The translations under genes and the position numbers were made by a program. The notes beneath the pieces are model-generated. The model saw only the letters and a list, made by a program, of their open reading frames with translations, was not told the origin of the DNA and did not search any database. Source: Micromonospora sediminimaris (GTDB taxonomy: Bacteria; Actinomycetota; Actinomycetes; Mycobacteriales; Micromonosporaceae). From it: a stretch of DNA of 64,000 nucleotides. Within the stretch, counting starts at the first letter, position 1. Every line of letters starts with the position of its first letter. The stretch covers positions 289,273 through 353,272 of the forward strand of contig FOLJ01000005.1 of the NCBI GenBank assembly GCA_900112325.1. The letters are read 5' to 3'. Positions 1 to 7,954 of the stretch are shown in pieces.

Positions 1-197
1 TCACACTCGGCGACGACCGCGTCGTCACTGCTGTCGCTGCTGGTCGCCACCACGAGGTCGGCCAGCACGCCGCTGTCCTGGGCGGCCCGGACCACCCGGC
101 CGAGCACGCTGCGCCCGGCCAGCGGGCGCAGCACCTTGCCGGGCAGCCGGGACGAGCCCATCCGCGCCTGCACGATGCCGACGATTCGGTCCGTCAC
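1..197 (-). CDS. SpsF/NeuA-type cytidylyltransferase, partial (3' end off window)
   Basis: N-terminal 65 residues of a sugar nucleotidyltransferase; the rest lies left of base 1. The start is GTG at 197, overlapping the upstream stop as GTGA. The opening IVGIVQARMGSSRLPGKVL is the nucleotide-binding loop of the SpsF/acylneuraminate cytidylyltransferase family (QARMGSSRLPGK signature). In pseudaminic-type pathways such enzymes couple the finished nonulosonate to CMP, so this is the likely CMP-activating step (PseF role) of the pse operon that begins at 5020. It is the fifth gene of that operon. SpsF relatives can carry extra C-terminal domains, which cannot be judged here. The family is clear; the exact sugar substrate is inferred from the neighbours. 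Confidence 0.85.
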   Translation of the reverse strand, partial: MTDRIVGIVQARMGSSRLPGKVLRPLAGRSVLGRVVRAAQDSGVLADLVVATSSDSSDDAVVAEC

Positions 198-2038
198 TGC
201 TGTCCTCCCTGCTTCGCGGAGATGGCGGCGCGGGCCCGGCGTTTGGCGGCGCGGGCGCCGCGCCGGGCCATCCGGGCCGGAGTGATGGCCAGGCGCCCGA
301 CCTTGTAGCTCAGCGAACCGCTCAACAGATTGATCTTCGCCTCGGCCCGACGCAGCGCACGTTCCCGCGAGGTGAGCAGGTCCTCGGTCCACTTGAGCAG
401 CGCCGTCAGCCGGGTGTTCTCCTCCCGCTGGCGTAGCCACGCCTCGCGGAGTTGCTGGTAGCTGCGCGGGCCCGGTGGCGGGTCGGTCGGTTCGGCCGTG
501 GCCGCGGTCGGTTGCATCGCGGCCTCGACGACGGCCCGGTCGAAGTCGCGTCCGGCGACCCCACCGAGCACCACGGTCAGCCCCGCAACGTCCAGCGTGG
601 ACGTCCACGGGTGGGCGTACCCGCCGGTGAGCAGGTCGGCGGCGAAGCGCCACAACGTCCGGGCCAGCACCACGTCGACCGGTGACGGTGCCTCGGCCCG
701 CCAGCCCCGGTCGAGCACCGCCCAGCGGTCACCATCGACGACCACGTTGTCCACCCCGGCCAGGGCCGCCGCCCCGGCGAGCTGTCCCTGCTCGGCCTGG
801 CCGTCGAGCCAGCCGGCGTACCCACGCAGCAGCCGGCGCAGCAGCGCCGTGTCGCGGCGCAGGCAACCGTCGAGCAGCAGGCTGCGCAGCAGACGCCCGT
901 CGGGCACCGGCCCGTCGGGGCCATCCGGGTCGCCGTGGACCGCATCCAGGCCGGCGTCGGCCGAGGCGTTGGCCACGGCGATGCCGGTGCGGTGCCAGTG
1001 CCAGCCCTGCGGCCCGTCCCGCACCTCCACGACGGTGCCGCCCGCCGTCGCGTCGGCGAGCAACGCCACCGGCAGCCGGTCGGATCCGCCGACCTCGGCT
1101 GACGGGTGCGCCGACCGGTCGGAGCGGGGCAGCCGGTGAACCGCGTCGCCGGTGTCGACCGGGTCGGGGGCGGTGCCGACCGGCTCCTCGTCGTGGTCGG
1201 TCGACTGGTGGTCGGGGTCGGTCGGTCGGCGGGCCAGGACCAGCCAGGACGGGGCCAGGTCGGCGGCGCGCCCGGCGTGCAGGGCGTCGGCGGCCAGCCG
1301 AGCCGGATCGGCGAGGACGAACCGGCCGGTGTACCCGTCGGTGCAGGCGGCGTGCAGCACCGCGTCGAACAGCCCACTTGTGGTGCGCCGAGCCAACTCG
1401 TCGACGGCCAGCAGCGCGGTGGTCAGGTCGGGACGCGGGTACCCGGCGTAACAGGTGCCGGTGCGCATCCCGGCGGCGGCCAACCGTTCGCGTACCTGCG
1501 CCAGATTGGCCGGACGGGCGGCGTCGAGCACCCCACCGACGCTCCACTCGGCATCGCTCCGGCCGGCGTACCAGCTCTGCGCGGCGACCAGCCGGTGCAC
1601 GCCGAGCGGGTTGTCCAGCCGCAGCAGCAGGTCACCACCGGGGCGGACCGCCGCCACCAGGCGGGCCAGCAGCCCGTCCCAGCCGAGCCGCTCACCCTCG
1701 ACCGACTCGACCGCGTCCAGCCCGGCACCGGCGATCACCACGTCGTACTCCTCGCCGGCGGGCAGGCCGTGCGGGCCGGCCACCAGCACCCGGTCCACCC
1801 GGTCGGCGAGCACCGACGCGTCCGGGTAGCCGCGCAGCAGGCAGGTGATCCGGGCGTGGGCCAGCACGTCGAGCAGCGCCGGACCGTGCGGCCCGGCCAG
1901 CAGCACCCGGGCCCCGGCCGGCACCAGGCGGGCGGCCAGCGCCGCGAGGGCGCCGTCGCCGGTCTCGTCCGTCCGGTCGGACCAGGCGAGCATCTCGCCG
2001 CCGGGCAGCGCCACCGCTGACGCCGTCTCGGTTGTCAC
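194..2038 (-). CDS. Methyltransferase-like protein with phosphotransferase-like middle and coiled-coil tail
   Basis: 614 aa. I chose GTG at 2038 because GGAGGAGAC precedes it and it overlaps the upstream stop (GTGA). Residues about 40-220 resemble a class I SAM methyltransferase (YDVVIAGAGLD, VRPGGDLLLRLDNPLG), but the usual GxGxG loop is replaced by LLAGPHGPAL, so activity is uncertain. Around residue 430 a stretch VDNVVVDGDRWAVLDRGW resembles the N...hhD motif seen in phosphotransferase-like domains of glycan-associated proteins. The last 120 residues are charged and helical (QQLREAWLRQREENTRL), like the tails of surface-polysaccharide glycosyltransferases. Its position inside the pse operon suggests modification or assembly of the nonulosonate polymer. 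No firm function. Confidence 0.75.
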   Translation of the reverse strand: MTTETASAVALPGGEMLAWSDRTDETGDGALAALAARLVPAGARVLLAGPHGPALLDVLAHARITCLLRGYPDASVLADRVDRVLVAGPHGLPAGEEYDVVIAGAGLDAVESVEGERLGWDGLLARLVAAVRPGGDLLLRLDNPLGVHRLVAAQSWYAGRSDAEWSVGGVLDAARPANLAQVRERLAAAGMRTGTCYAGYPRPDLTTALLAVDELARRTTSGLFDAVLHAACTDGYTGRFVLADPARLAADALHAGRAADLAPSWLVLARRPTDPDHQSTDHDEEPVGTAPDPVDTGDAVHRLPRSDRSAHPSAEVGGSDRLPVALLADATAGGTVVEVRDGPQGWHWHRTGIAVANASADAGLDAVHGDPDGPDGPVPDGRLLRSLLLDGCLRRDTALLRRLLRGYAGWLDGQAEQGQLAGAAALAGVDNVVVDGDRWAVLDRGWRAEAPSPVDVVLARTLWRFAADLLTGGYAHPWTSTLDVAGLTVVLGGVAGRDFDRAVVEAAMQPTAATAEPTDPPPGPRSYQQLREAWLRQREENTRLTALLKWTEDLLTSRERALRRAEAKINLLSGSLSYKVGRLAITPARMARRGARAAKRRARAAISAKQGGQQ

Positions 2039-2871
2039 GTCGTCTCCTCCTGCGGGTACGCCCACCCCAGCAGCTCCCGCAGCGCGGCGGGCGGGTGGCG
2101 GTGGTCGGTGCCCAGCTCGGCGTGGGCGATCGCGACGGCGGTCGGCAGGTGCACCTGTTCGCCGTGCAACTGCGGCCACTGCCGGCGGATGCGGGCGGTG
2201 CCGCCGAAGGTCGGGTCCTCGTCTGCGAGCACCATCGGATCGCCGTACACCGCCGGTTCGCAACCGGCCGCGATGCCGTAGAAGATGGCGCTGGTCAACC
2301 GGTTGGACGCGACCCGGCGGTGCCGGCGCAGCTCGGCGAGCTGGCGGTCCAGGAACCGCGGGTCGGTGTCCTTCCACCAGTGCCCTCGGTAGCCGTGGCA
2401 GATGACCCGGAAGCCGGCGTTCTCGTAGAGCCGGCGGACCCGACGCATCCGGTGCTCGTGCCAGTAGAGGCAGACCGTGACCGGGCCGGGTTCGGTGTCG
2501 CGGATGCGGGCGATCAGTTCCTTGTGGTCACCCTTGACGTGCTGGCCCTCCCAGCCGTGGAACGGGTACCAGATGGTGCCCTCCCGGGGCGCCGGCGATT
2601 CCTCCTCCGGTCGCATGGCCAGCAGGTAGACGAAGGGTGCCCCGATCACCGTGACGTTGCGCCGCCCGACCGACCAGGCCCGCCGCCGGGTCTGCTCCGA
2701 CCAGAGCAGACTCGGCGTGCGCTCGGCGTACGGGTGGCCGGGGGCCAGGCCGTCGCCGATGTTCCAGCCGTGCTGGACGTACCCGTTGATCCGGGGCGGG
2801 TGGCCGTCACCCAGCCCCGCGTAGCGGGCCAGCACGTGGGCGTGACCGTAGAAGTGGTTCGCGTGGTGCAT
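2035..2871 (-). CDS. Conserved-looking unknown protein of the pse operon
   Basis: 278 aa, ATG at 2871, 11 bp after pseC, with GAGGGA as the likely ribosome site; it overlaps the next gene by 4 bp. I do not recognise the family. Striking blocks are INGYVQHGWN near residue 30, GAPFVYL near 75, YPFHGWEGQHVKG near 105, VCLYWHEH near 135 and FYGIAAGCEPAVYGDP near 210. The layout (N-terminal nucleotide-fold-like half, small-residue loop near the C-terminus) is reminiscent of glycosyltransferase or glycerophosphotransferase folds, which suggests a sugar- or polymer-transfer role, but this is only a fold-level impression. No signal peptide or membrane segment. Co-transcription with pseB/pseC links it to nonulosonate surface glycan formation. 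Confidence 0.8.
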   Translation of the reverse strand: MHHANHFYGHAHVLARYAGLGDGHPPRINGYVQHGWNIGDGLAPGHPYAERTPSLLWSEQTRRRAWSVGRRNVTVIGAPFVYLLAMRPEEESPAPREGTIWYPFHGWEGQHVKGDHKELIARIRDTEPGPVTVCLYWHEHRMRRVRRLYENAGFRVICHGYRGHWWKDTDPRFLDRQLAELRRHRRVASNRLTSAIFYGIAAGCEPAVYGDPMVLADEDPTFGGTARIRRQWPQLHGEQVHLPTAVAIAHAELGTDHRHPPAALRELLGWAYPQEETT

Positions 2872-2882
2872 CGGGCGTTCCC

Positions 2883-4040
2883 TCAGGCGGCGGGCCGGAG
2901 CGAGGCACCGCGCAGGGCCGCGGCCAACGCGTCGATGACGCGGTCCTGGTCGGCGTCGCGCAGTCCAGGGTAGAGCGGCAGCGACAACTGCTGGGCGTAG
3001 AAGGCCTCCGACACGGGGCAACTGCCGCGCCGGTAGCCGAGGTCGGCGAAGGCCGGGTGCCAGTGCGCGGGGATGTAGTTGACCTGGACGCCGATGCCGG
3101 CGGCACGCATCCGCTCGTAGATTTCGCGGCGGCGGCCGTCGAGCACCCGGATCGGGTACAGGTGCCAGGCCGGTGCCGCCCACTCCCGCCGGCCGGGGAC
3201 GAGCACGCCGGGCAGCTCGGCGAGGGCCGCGTCGTAGCGGGCCACCAGTTCGGCGCGGCGGGCGAGGAAGGCACCGAGCCGGCGCAACTGGCTGCGGCCG
3301 AGCGCGCACAACACGTCCGGCAACCGGTAGTTCAGGCCGAACTCGTGCACCTCCTGGTGCCAGCCGCCCTCGTCCGGCCAGCGCAGCTCGTCGGCCTCCC
3401 GGACCAGCCCGATGTTGCGGAACCGGCGGGCCCGCTTCAGCAACCGCGGATCGGTGGTGGCGACCGCGCCGCCCTCGGCGGTGGTCAGGTTCTTGGTGGG
3501 GAAGAACGAGAACGTGGTCAGGTCGGCGAGTGATCCGACCGGCCGGCCCCGGTAGGCGGCGCCTATCGAGTGGGCCGCGTCGGCGAGCAGCAGCGCGTCG
3601 CTGCCGTCGAGCGCGGTGCGCAGCGCGTCGTAGTCGGCCGGGTGACCGGCGTAGTCCACCGCCGCGACGACCTTCGTCCGTTCGGTGGTCGCCGCGGCCA
3701 CCGCTGCCGGATCGAGGGTGAACGTCTCCTCCTCCACATCGGCGAAGACGACCCGCGCGCCGAGCGCGACCGCGCTGCTGGCGGTGGCCACGAACGTCAT
3801 CGGCGGCACGATCACCTCGTCGCCGGGGCCGACGCCGGCCGCCGCGTACGCCACGTGCAGCGCGGCGGTGCCGTTGGAGACCGTGGCCACCCCGGCACCA
3901 CCGGCCCACGCGGAGATGTCCGCTTCGAAGGCGGCGACCTCCGGGCCGGTGGTGAGCCAGTCGCTGCGCAGGGCGGCGACCACCGCGGCCACGTCGTCGT
4001 CGGTCACCGACTGCCGCCCGTACGGAAGAAAAGGCGTCAT
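2883..4040 (-). CDS. pseC: UDP-4-keto-6-deoxy-sugar aminotransferase, PseC type
   Basis: 385 aa, the usual size for DegT/DnrJ/EryC1/StrS aminotransferases. It should transfer an amino group to C4 of the UDP-4-keto sugar made by PseB, giving the altrosamine precursor of pseudaminic acid, using PLP and glutamate in the cytoplasm. The PLP lysine is K183 in FFPTKNLTTAEGG, the ring-stacking aspartate is D154 in LADAAHS, and NGTAALH near 56-62 binds cofactor phosphate. ATG at 4040 overlaps pseB by 4 bp, so the two are translationally coupled, as in other pse operons. The substrate is inferred mainly from this pairing; the family call itself is secure. Confidence 0.92.
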   Translation of the reverse strand: MTPFLPYGRQSVTDDDVAAVVAALRSDWLTTGPEVAAFEADISAWAGGAGVATVSNGTAALHVAYAAAGVGPGDEVIVPPMTFVATASSAVALGARVVFADVEEETFTLDPAAVAAATTERTKVVAAVDYAGHPADYDALRTALDGSDALLLADAAHSIGAAYRGRPVGSLADLTTFSFFPTKNLTTAEGGAVATTDPRLLKRARRFRNIGLVREADELRWPDEGGWHQEVHEFGLNYRLPDVLCALGRSQLRRLGAFLARRAELVARYDAALAELPGVLVPGRREWAAPAWHLYPIRVLDGRRREIYERMRAAGIGVQVNYIPAHWHPAFADLGYRRGSCPVSEAFYAQQLSLPLYPGLRDADQDRVIDALAAALRGASLRPAA

Positions 4041-5020
4041 GCCGCGATGCCGAGCATTTCACGCAGCTGGGGCACGGTGAGCCACTCGTCGTTGGAGTCC
4101 GACTGGTACGCGAACCCGTCCGCCACCGGCTCACAGCCGACGGGCGGCTGGTAACCCCAGGTGGCGATGGTCGGCTGCACGATGAACCGGTCCTTGGCGA
4201 TGAGCGTCCGCCGGCTGTCGTCCGGAGCGATCATCTCCTCGTGCAGCTTCTCGCCCGGCCGGATGCCGATCTCGTGGGTGGTGGCCTCCGGGGCGACCGC
4301 CTCGACCAGGTCGAGGATGCGCATGCTGGGGATGCGGGGGACGAACAGCTCGCCGCCCTGCATCTGGTCGAACGAGTCGATGACGAACTGCACGGCCTGG
4401 TCCAGGGTGATCCAGAAGCGGGTCATCCGCTTGTCCGTGATCGGCAGGCTCTTGCCTTCGGCGGCGAGCCGGCGGAACAGCGGAACCACCGAGCCCCGGC
4501 TGCCGACCACGTTGCCGTAGCGCACCACCGCGAAGCGGGTCGGGTGCTGTGCCGCGTAGTGGTTGGCGGAGATGAACAGCTTGTCGCCGACCAGCTTGGT
4601 CGCGCCGTACAGGTTGATCGGGCTGGACGCCTTGTCGGTGGAGAGGGCCACCACCTTCTTCACGCCCGCCTCGATCGCGGCGTCGACGACGTGCTGCGAA
4701 CCGGTGATGTTCGTGGCGATGAACTCCGACGGGTTGTACTCCGCGGTGTCGACCTGCTTGAGGGCGGCGGCGTGCACGACGTGGTCGACGCCGTGCATGG
4801 CCCGGGTCAGCCGGTGCCGGTCCCGGATGTCGCCGATGAACCAGCGCAGCCGGGGGTCGTCGCCGAGCTGCTGGCGCAGCTCGTACTGCTTGAGTTCATC
4901 ACGGGAGAAGACCACCACCCGGGCCGGATCGGTCTCGGCGAGTAGGTGCCGCAGGAAGGTCCTGCCGAAGGAACCCGTTCCCCCGGTGACGAGGATGGAC
5001 GATCCGTTCAGCTCGCTCAA
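4037..5020 (-). CDS. pseB: UDP-N-acetylglucosamine 4,6-dehydratase (inverting), PseB type
   Basis: 327 aa, first gene of the minus-strand operon. It catalyses the first committed step of pseudaminic acid synthesis: C4 oxidation, C6 dehydration and C5 inversion of UDP-GlcNAc. The NAD(P) loop is GGTGSFG at 13-19. The short-chain-dehydrogenase active site is STDKASSPINLYGATK, with D129, K130 and Y138, the Asp-Lys-Tyr arrangement typical of the inverting PseB/FlaA1 group rather than the retaining PglF-type enzymes. Start ATG at 5020 is preceded by GGGAGC. The spacing of motifs and the pseC overlap make the assignment strong. Confidence 0.95.
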   Translation of the reverse strand: MSELNGSSILVTGGTGSFGRTFLRHLLAETDPARVVVFSRDELKQYELRQQLGDDPRLRWFIGDIRDRHRLTRAMHGVDHVVHAAALKQVDTAEYNPSEFIATNITGSQHVVDAAIEAGVKKVVALSTDKASSPINLYGATKLVGDKLFISANHYAAQHPTRFAVVRYGNVVGSRGSVVPLFRRLAAEGKSLPITDKRMTRFWITLDQAVQFVIDSFDQMQGGELFVPRIPSMRILDLVEAVAPEATTHEIGIRPGEKLHEEMIAPDDSRRTLIAKDRFIVQPTIATWGYQPPVGCEPVADGFAYQSDSNDEWLTVPQLREMLGIAA

Positions 5021-5287
5021 CTGGTGCTCCCGTGTGTGTCGGATTCGCGGTCGACCTCGGCCGGCCGGGTGGGAACGCTAGACGCGGTGGGTTAACGGGC
5101 CCGAGCCCTGCGGTTAACCGCGCGCCGTGCGGCGATGAATGGCGAGCACCCAGTTGGCGAACACCTGCCGCCGTCGCGGCGTGCCCGCCGACAGGCGTCG
5201 ACCGGCCCGTTAGCGTCCCCACTCGACCGGGAACCGTGGCGCGTCCGGCTGGCGGCTGCCTGCCCGGCCGCGTCGTGGGAGGAAACG
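5021..5287. promoter_or_regulatory. Divergent promoter region between pseB and a membrane glycosyltransferase
   Basis: This 267-bp spacer separates pseB (minus) from the membrane protein at 5288 (plus) and must hold promoters for both. Visible features are two GGTTAAC sites, one in GGGTTAACGGG (5089-5099) and one in the palindrome CGGTTAACCG (5111-5120), and GGGAGGAAAC just before the plus-strand ATG. A TAGCGT box lies near 5210. No convincing -35 box is seen. The GGTTAAC pair could be regulator sites, but this is inference. Confidence 0.35.
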
Positions 5288-7048
5288 ATGACCGTCGAGG
5301 CCGAGGCGACCCGGGCCGGGGACACGGGCGGGCCGGTGGACCGGCGTGGGTCGGCGTGGCCCAACCGCCGACGCTGGCTGGTGCCCCTGCTGCTGGTCGG
5401 CGGCTGGCTGCTCGGCACCGCCTGGCGGATCTGGTTGGCCCGCCACGCCAGCATGCCGTTCGCGCACACCGACGAGGACAGCTACCTCAACACCGCACGC
5501 GCCCTGGCCGGCGGTTCCGGCGGGTTCAGCAGCGAGAACGAGACCCTGCGCCGGATCGGCTACCCGCTGCTGATCGCGCCGGCCTTTCTCCTCGACCGGG
5601 ACTTCGTCGACACCTACCTGCTGGTACGGGTGATCAACGCGGCGCTGAACGCGACGGTCCTGCCGCTGGCGTACCTGCTCGGCAGTCGGCTGCTGGGCCT
5701 GCGACCCGGTCCGGCTCTGGCGGCGGCGGCCGGCGCGGCCACGTTGCCGGCGGTGGTCTTCCACGCCACGGTGGCGATGACCGACGCGGTGCTCGGTCCG
5801 CTGCTGCTGGCCTGGCTGCTCGCCGTGCACCGGCTGGTCGAGCGGCCCGGACCGGTCGCCGCGGCGGTGTGCGGCACCCTGGTGGGGGCGGCGCATCTGG
5901 TGCACTCGCGCGGGGTGGTGATCGTCGCCGGGTTCGCGCTGCTGGCTCTGGCGCTGGTCGTCCGCCGTCGACTGGACCCGGCCGCGCTGCTGGCGGCGGT
6001 GCTGCCGGTGGTGGCCGCCGTGCTGGCCAATGAGGCGGGGGTACGGCTGCTCGGCGAGACGGTGCAGCTGCTCGGCAACCCGGCCGGTGGCAACGTCGGG
6101 CGCGCGGTCACCTCGGTCCGAGGACTGTCGCAGGTGCTGGCGTCCGTCGGTACGCAGGTGTGGTACCTGACGGTCGTCACCTTCGGGCTGGCCGGGCTGG
6201 CCGGTGCCGAGGCGGTGACCCGGCTGTGTCGCCGGGGCGGTGCCGCCACCCGATGGACGTTCGGGGTGGCCCTGTTGACCACCGTCGGCGTAGCCGTCGG
6301 CGCGGAGGCGGTGCTGGCCGGCATTCCGGACCGGGTGCCGGACGCCATCTACGCCCGGTACGTGCAGATGTTCGCCCCGTTCTGGATGCTTGTCGGCATC
6401 GGGCTGCTGTTCGGTGTCGCGTACCGTCCGCTGCTGCGCCGGGCCGGGGCCGCCGTGCTGCTGCTGGCGGCGGGCGGCGCGCTGATCCACCTCCGACTGG
6501 CTCACGCCGCGGCCCAGGGTGCGCCGCTGCGCTGGGGTGGGTTCAGCGCGCCGGACCTGATGGCCCTGACCGGCGGGTGGCGACAGCTGCGCCCGCTTGT
6601 CGGCTCCGCGATCGGGGTCGCCGGTTGCCTGCTGCTCGTGCTCGTGCTGGCGACCCGCCACCGGACCGCGCGTACCCGCCTGATGGCGGTGGTGCTCGCG
6701 ACGCTGCTCGTGGTCAACGTGGCGACCATGCAGGTGATCACGCAGCGACTGATCCGCCCACTGGCGGCGGCCGGCACCCCCGTGCCCAGCGTGACCGACC
6801 TGGGGGTCCGGCCGCCGGAGCGGGTCGCCGCGTCCACCGGCGTGCCCTACCAGATCCGGTTCAACCTCAGCCACCAGGTCACCTGGACCGAGGTGCCGTG
6901 GTTCCGCGACCGGCCGCCGGCCGACGCGGAGGTGGTCTTCGCCCGCTGGACGCCCGGCGAACCCGACGACTGGGACGGCACCCGGTACGGCTTTGTCCGG
7001 CTGGGCGGCGACCCGCACCGGAAATGGGCCGGGTGGCGGCGTCGGTGA
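5288..7048 (+). CDS. Multi-pass membrane protein, probable GT-C fold glycosyltransferase
   Basis: 586 aa. ATG at 5288 is chosen because GGGAGGAAAC sits just upstream; an open frame extends further 5' but has shadow-like composition. The protein has a short basic N-terminus, then about ten hydrophobic segments. After the first segment comes an extracytoplasmic acidic motif (FAHTDEDSYLNTARAL, near residues 60-75), the position and character of the catalytic D/E motif of GT-C (ArnT/PMT-like, GT39-related) enzymes that use polyprenyl-phosphate sugars. The soluble C-terminal ~100 residues end in a basic tail (KWAGWRRR). It lies divergently beside the pse operon, so transfer of a lipid-linked sugar onto a surface polymer is a fair guess. 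Exact donor and acceptor are unknown. Confidence 0.75.
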   Translation: MTVEAEATRAGDTGGPVDRRGSAWPNRRRWLVPLLLVGGWLLGTAWRIWLARHASMPFAHTDEDSYLNTARALAGGSGGFSSENETLRRIGYPLLIAPAFLLDRDFVDTYLLVRVINAALNATVLPLAYLLGSRLLGLRPGPALAAAAGAATLPAVVFHATVAMTDAVLGPLLLAWLLAVHRLVERPGPVAAAVCGTLVGAAHLVHSRGVVIVAGFALLALALVVRRRLDPAALLAAVLPVVAAVLANEAGVRLLGETVQLLGNPAGGNVGRAVTSVRGLSQVLASVGTQVWYLTVVTFGLAGLAGAEAVTRLCRRGGAATRWTFGVALLTTVGVAVGAEAVLAGIPDRVPDAIYARYVQMFAPFWMLVGIGLLFGVAYRPLLRRAGAAVLLLAAGGALIHLRLAHAAAQGAPLRWGGFSAPDLMALTGGWRQLRPLVGSAIGVAGCLLLVLVLATRHRTARTRLMAVVLATLLVVNVATMQVITQRLIRPLAAAGTPVPSVTDLGVRPPERVAASTGVPYQIRFNLSHQVTWTEVPWFRDRPPADAEVVFARWTPGEPDDWDGTRYGFVRLGGDPHRKWAGWRRR

Positions 7049-7114
7049 TTCCCGCAGTGGTGGCCCACGTAACTCGTCGGCCACGTGAACAATGCGTGGA
7101 CGGAAAGCAAAAAA

Positions 7115-7675
7115 TCAGCGAACGCGGCGGTTGGCGCGCTCCAGAGAAATGGGTATCACGGTGATTTCCCGGCCGTCATGGGTTTCCTGGCGGCCGGGCC
7201 CCTCGACAAAACGGAGCCGACGGTTCATCTGGCGTACCACAGTGTTGTGGGCAAGCACCTCACCGTCGAGCCGATCCAGCGACAGCACGTCGAAGGCGTG
7301 GTCGACCGCCTCCCGCATCACCTCCAGCCAGGCGGGCAGCGTCTCACCCCGCTCGGCCAACCCCTCGGCGTCCAGGTAGAAACCCCACCCGCCGGTACGC
7401 GGGCCGGACAACCGCAGGTCGAAGTAGGTGACCGCGCCGCTCGGCACGCCGTCGCGCAGGTAGGTCAGCACCCGACGGGAGGGGTCCTGACGGACCGCCG
7501 ACCACCACCGTCGGTGCTCCTCGGCGGTGATGACGTGACTGGTCTTGCTGACCTGCCGGTTGACTTCCTGATTACGCCAGGACAACATCAGGTTAACGTC
7601 GTCCTCGGTGGCGTCACGCAACACGTACCGCTCGCTTTCCGTTCCGTTTACCTGGTCACCGGGCACCCTAATCAC
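7115..7675 (-). CDS. pseH: GNAT N-acyltransferase, PseH type
   Basis: 186 aa GNAT-family protein. RYVLRDATEDDVNLMLSWRN at the N-terminus and the VTYFDLRLSGPRTGGWGFYLD and VLAHNTVVRQMNRRLRFVE blocks match the PseH/RimJ-like layout, in which a 4-amino sugar-nucleotide is acylated before UDP removal. GTG at 7675 is given as start; GTG at 7666 is possible, and AGGTGA lies just upstream of both. PseH enzymes normally use acetyl-CoA. Here the gene stands head to head with an ACP/ligase/reductase cassette, with only 27 bp between starts, so an acyl-ACP or longer acyl donor is conceivable. The family call is good and the acyl donor is open. Confidence 0.82.
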   Translation of the reverse strand: MIRVPGDQVNGTESERYVLRDATEDDVNLMLSWRNQEVNRQVSKTSHVITAEEHRRWWSAVRQDPSRRVLTYLRDGVPSGAVTYFDLRLSGPRTGGWGFYLDAEGLAERGETLPAWLEVMREAVDHAFDVLSLDRLDGEVLAHNTVVRQMNRRLRFVEGPGRQETHDGREITVIPISLERANRRVR

Positions 7676-7689
7676 GATTCACCTGGCTG

Positions 7690-7695
7690 TACACT
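7690..7695 (+). promoter_or_regulatory. -10 box for a leaderless acyl carrier protein transcript
   Basis: TACACT lies 7 nt before the ATG at 7703, the spacing expected when transcription begins at the start codon. No ribosome-binding site precedes the ATG, which fits leaderless translation, a common mode in actinobacteria. The -35 would fall over the start codon of the divergent acetyltransferase. Confidence 0.5.
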
Positions 7696-7702
7696 CCGCC
7701 GC

Positions 7703-7954
7703 ATGAAGGAATTGAGTCGGGCGCAGATTCGCGACCTCATGGGCGAGGTTCTCAAGAACCAGGGCAAAGCGCTGCCCGCCGACGACGCCGCCGATCTGCG
7801 CGAGGTTGGCTTCCGATCGCTGGACTTCTCCGAGTTGGCGCTGCGCGTCGAGGACGCCACGGGGGAGGAGCTGAACTTCGACGCGCCCGGGCTGCGCCGG
7901 ATCGCCACCGTCGGCGACGTGCTGGACTTCCTCGTCGAGTTGCAGCGGCAGTGA
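7703..7954 (+). CDS. Acyl carrier protein
   Basis: 83 aa, acidic, helical, standard ACP length. The phosphopantetheine attachment serine is S39 in LREVGFRSLDFSEL (the G-x-x-S-L motif). It carries an acyl chain as a thioester on the phosphopantetheine arm. It is the first gene of a tight cassette: its stop overlaps the GTG of the adenylating ligase (GTGA), followed by an SDR reductase and a phosphopantetheinyl transferase. No ketosynthase or acyltransferase of the fatty-acid or polyketide type is nearby, so it is a stand-alone loading platform rather than part of a chain-elongating synthase. Placement between pseH and pseI suggests its acyl group ends up on the nonulosonate. Confidence 0.92.
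   Translation: MKELSRAQIRDLMGEVLKNQGKALPADDAADLREVGFRSLDFSELALRVEDATGEELNFDAPGLRRIATVGDVLDFLVELQRQ

Noticed and set aside
5210..7084. 624-residue open frame on the minus strand
   Set aside because: It lies antisense to the membrane protein at 5288; Gln/Arg/His-rich shadow composition with no motif.
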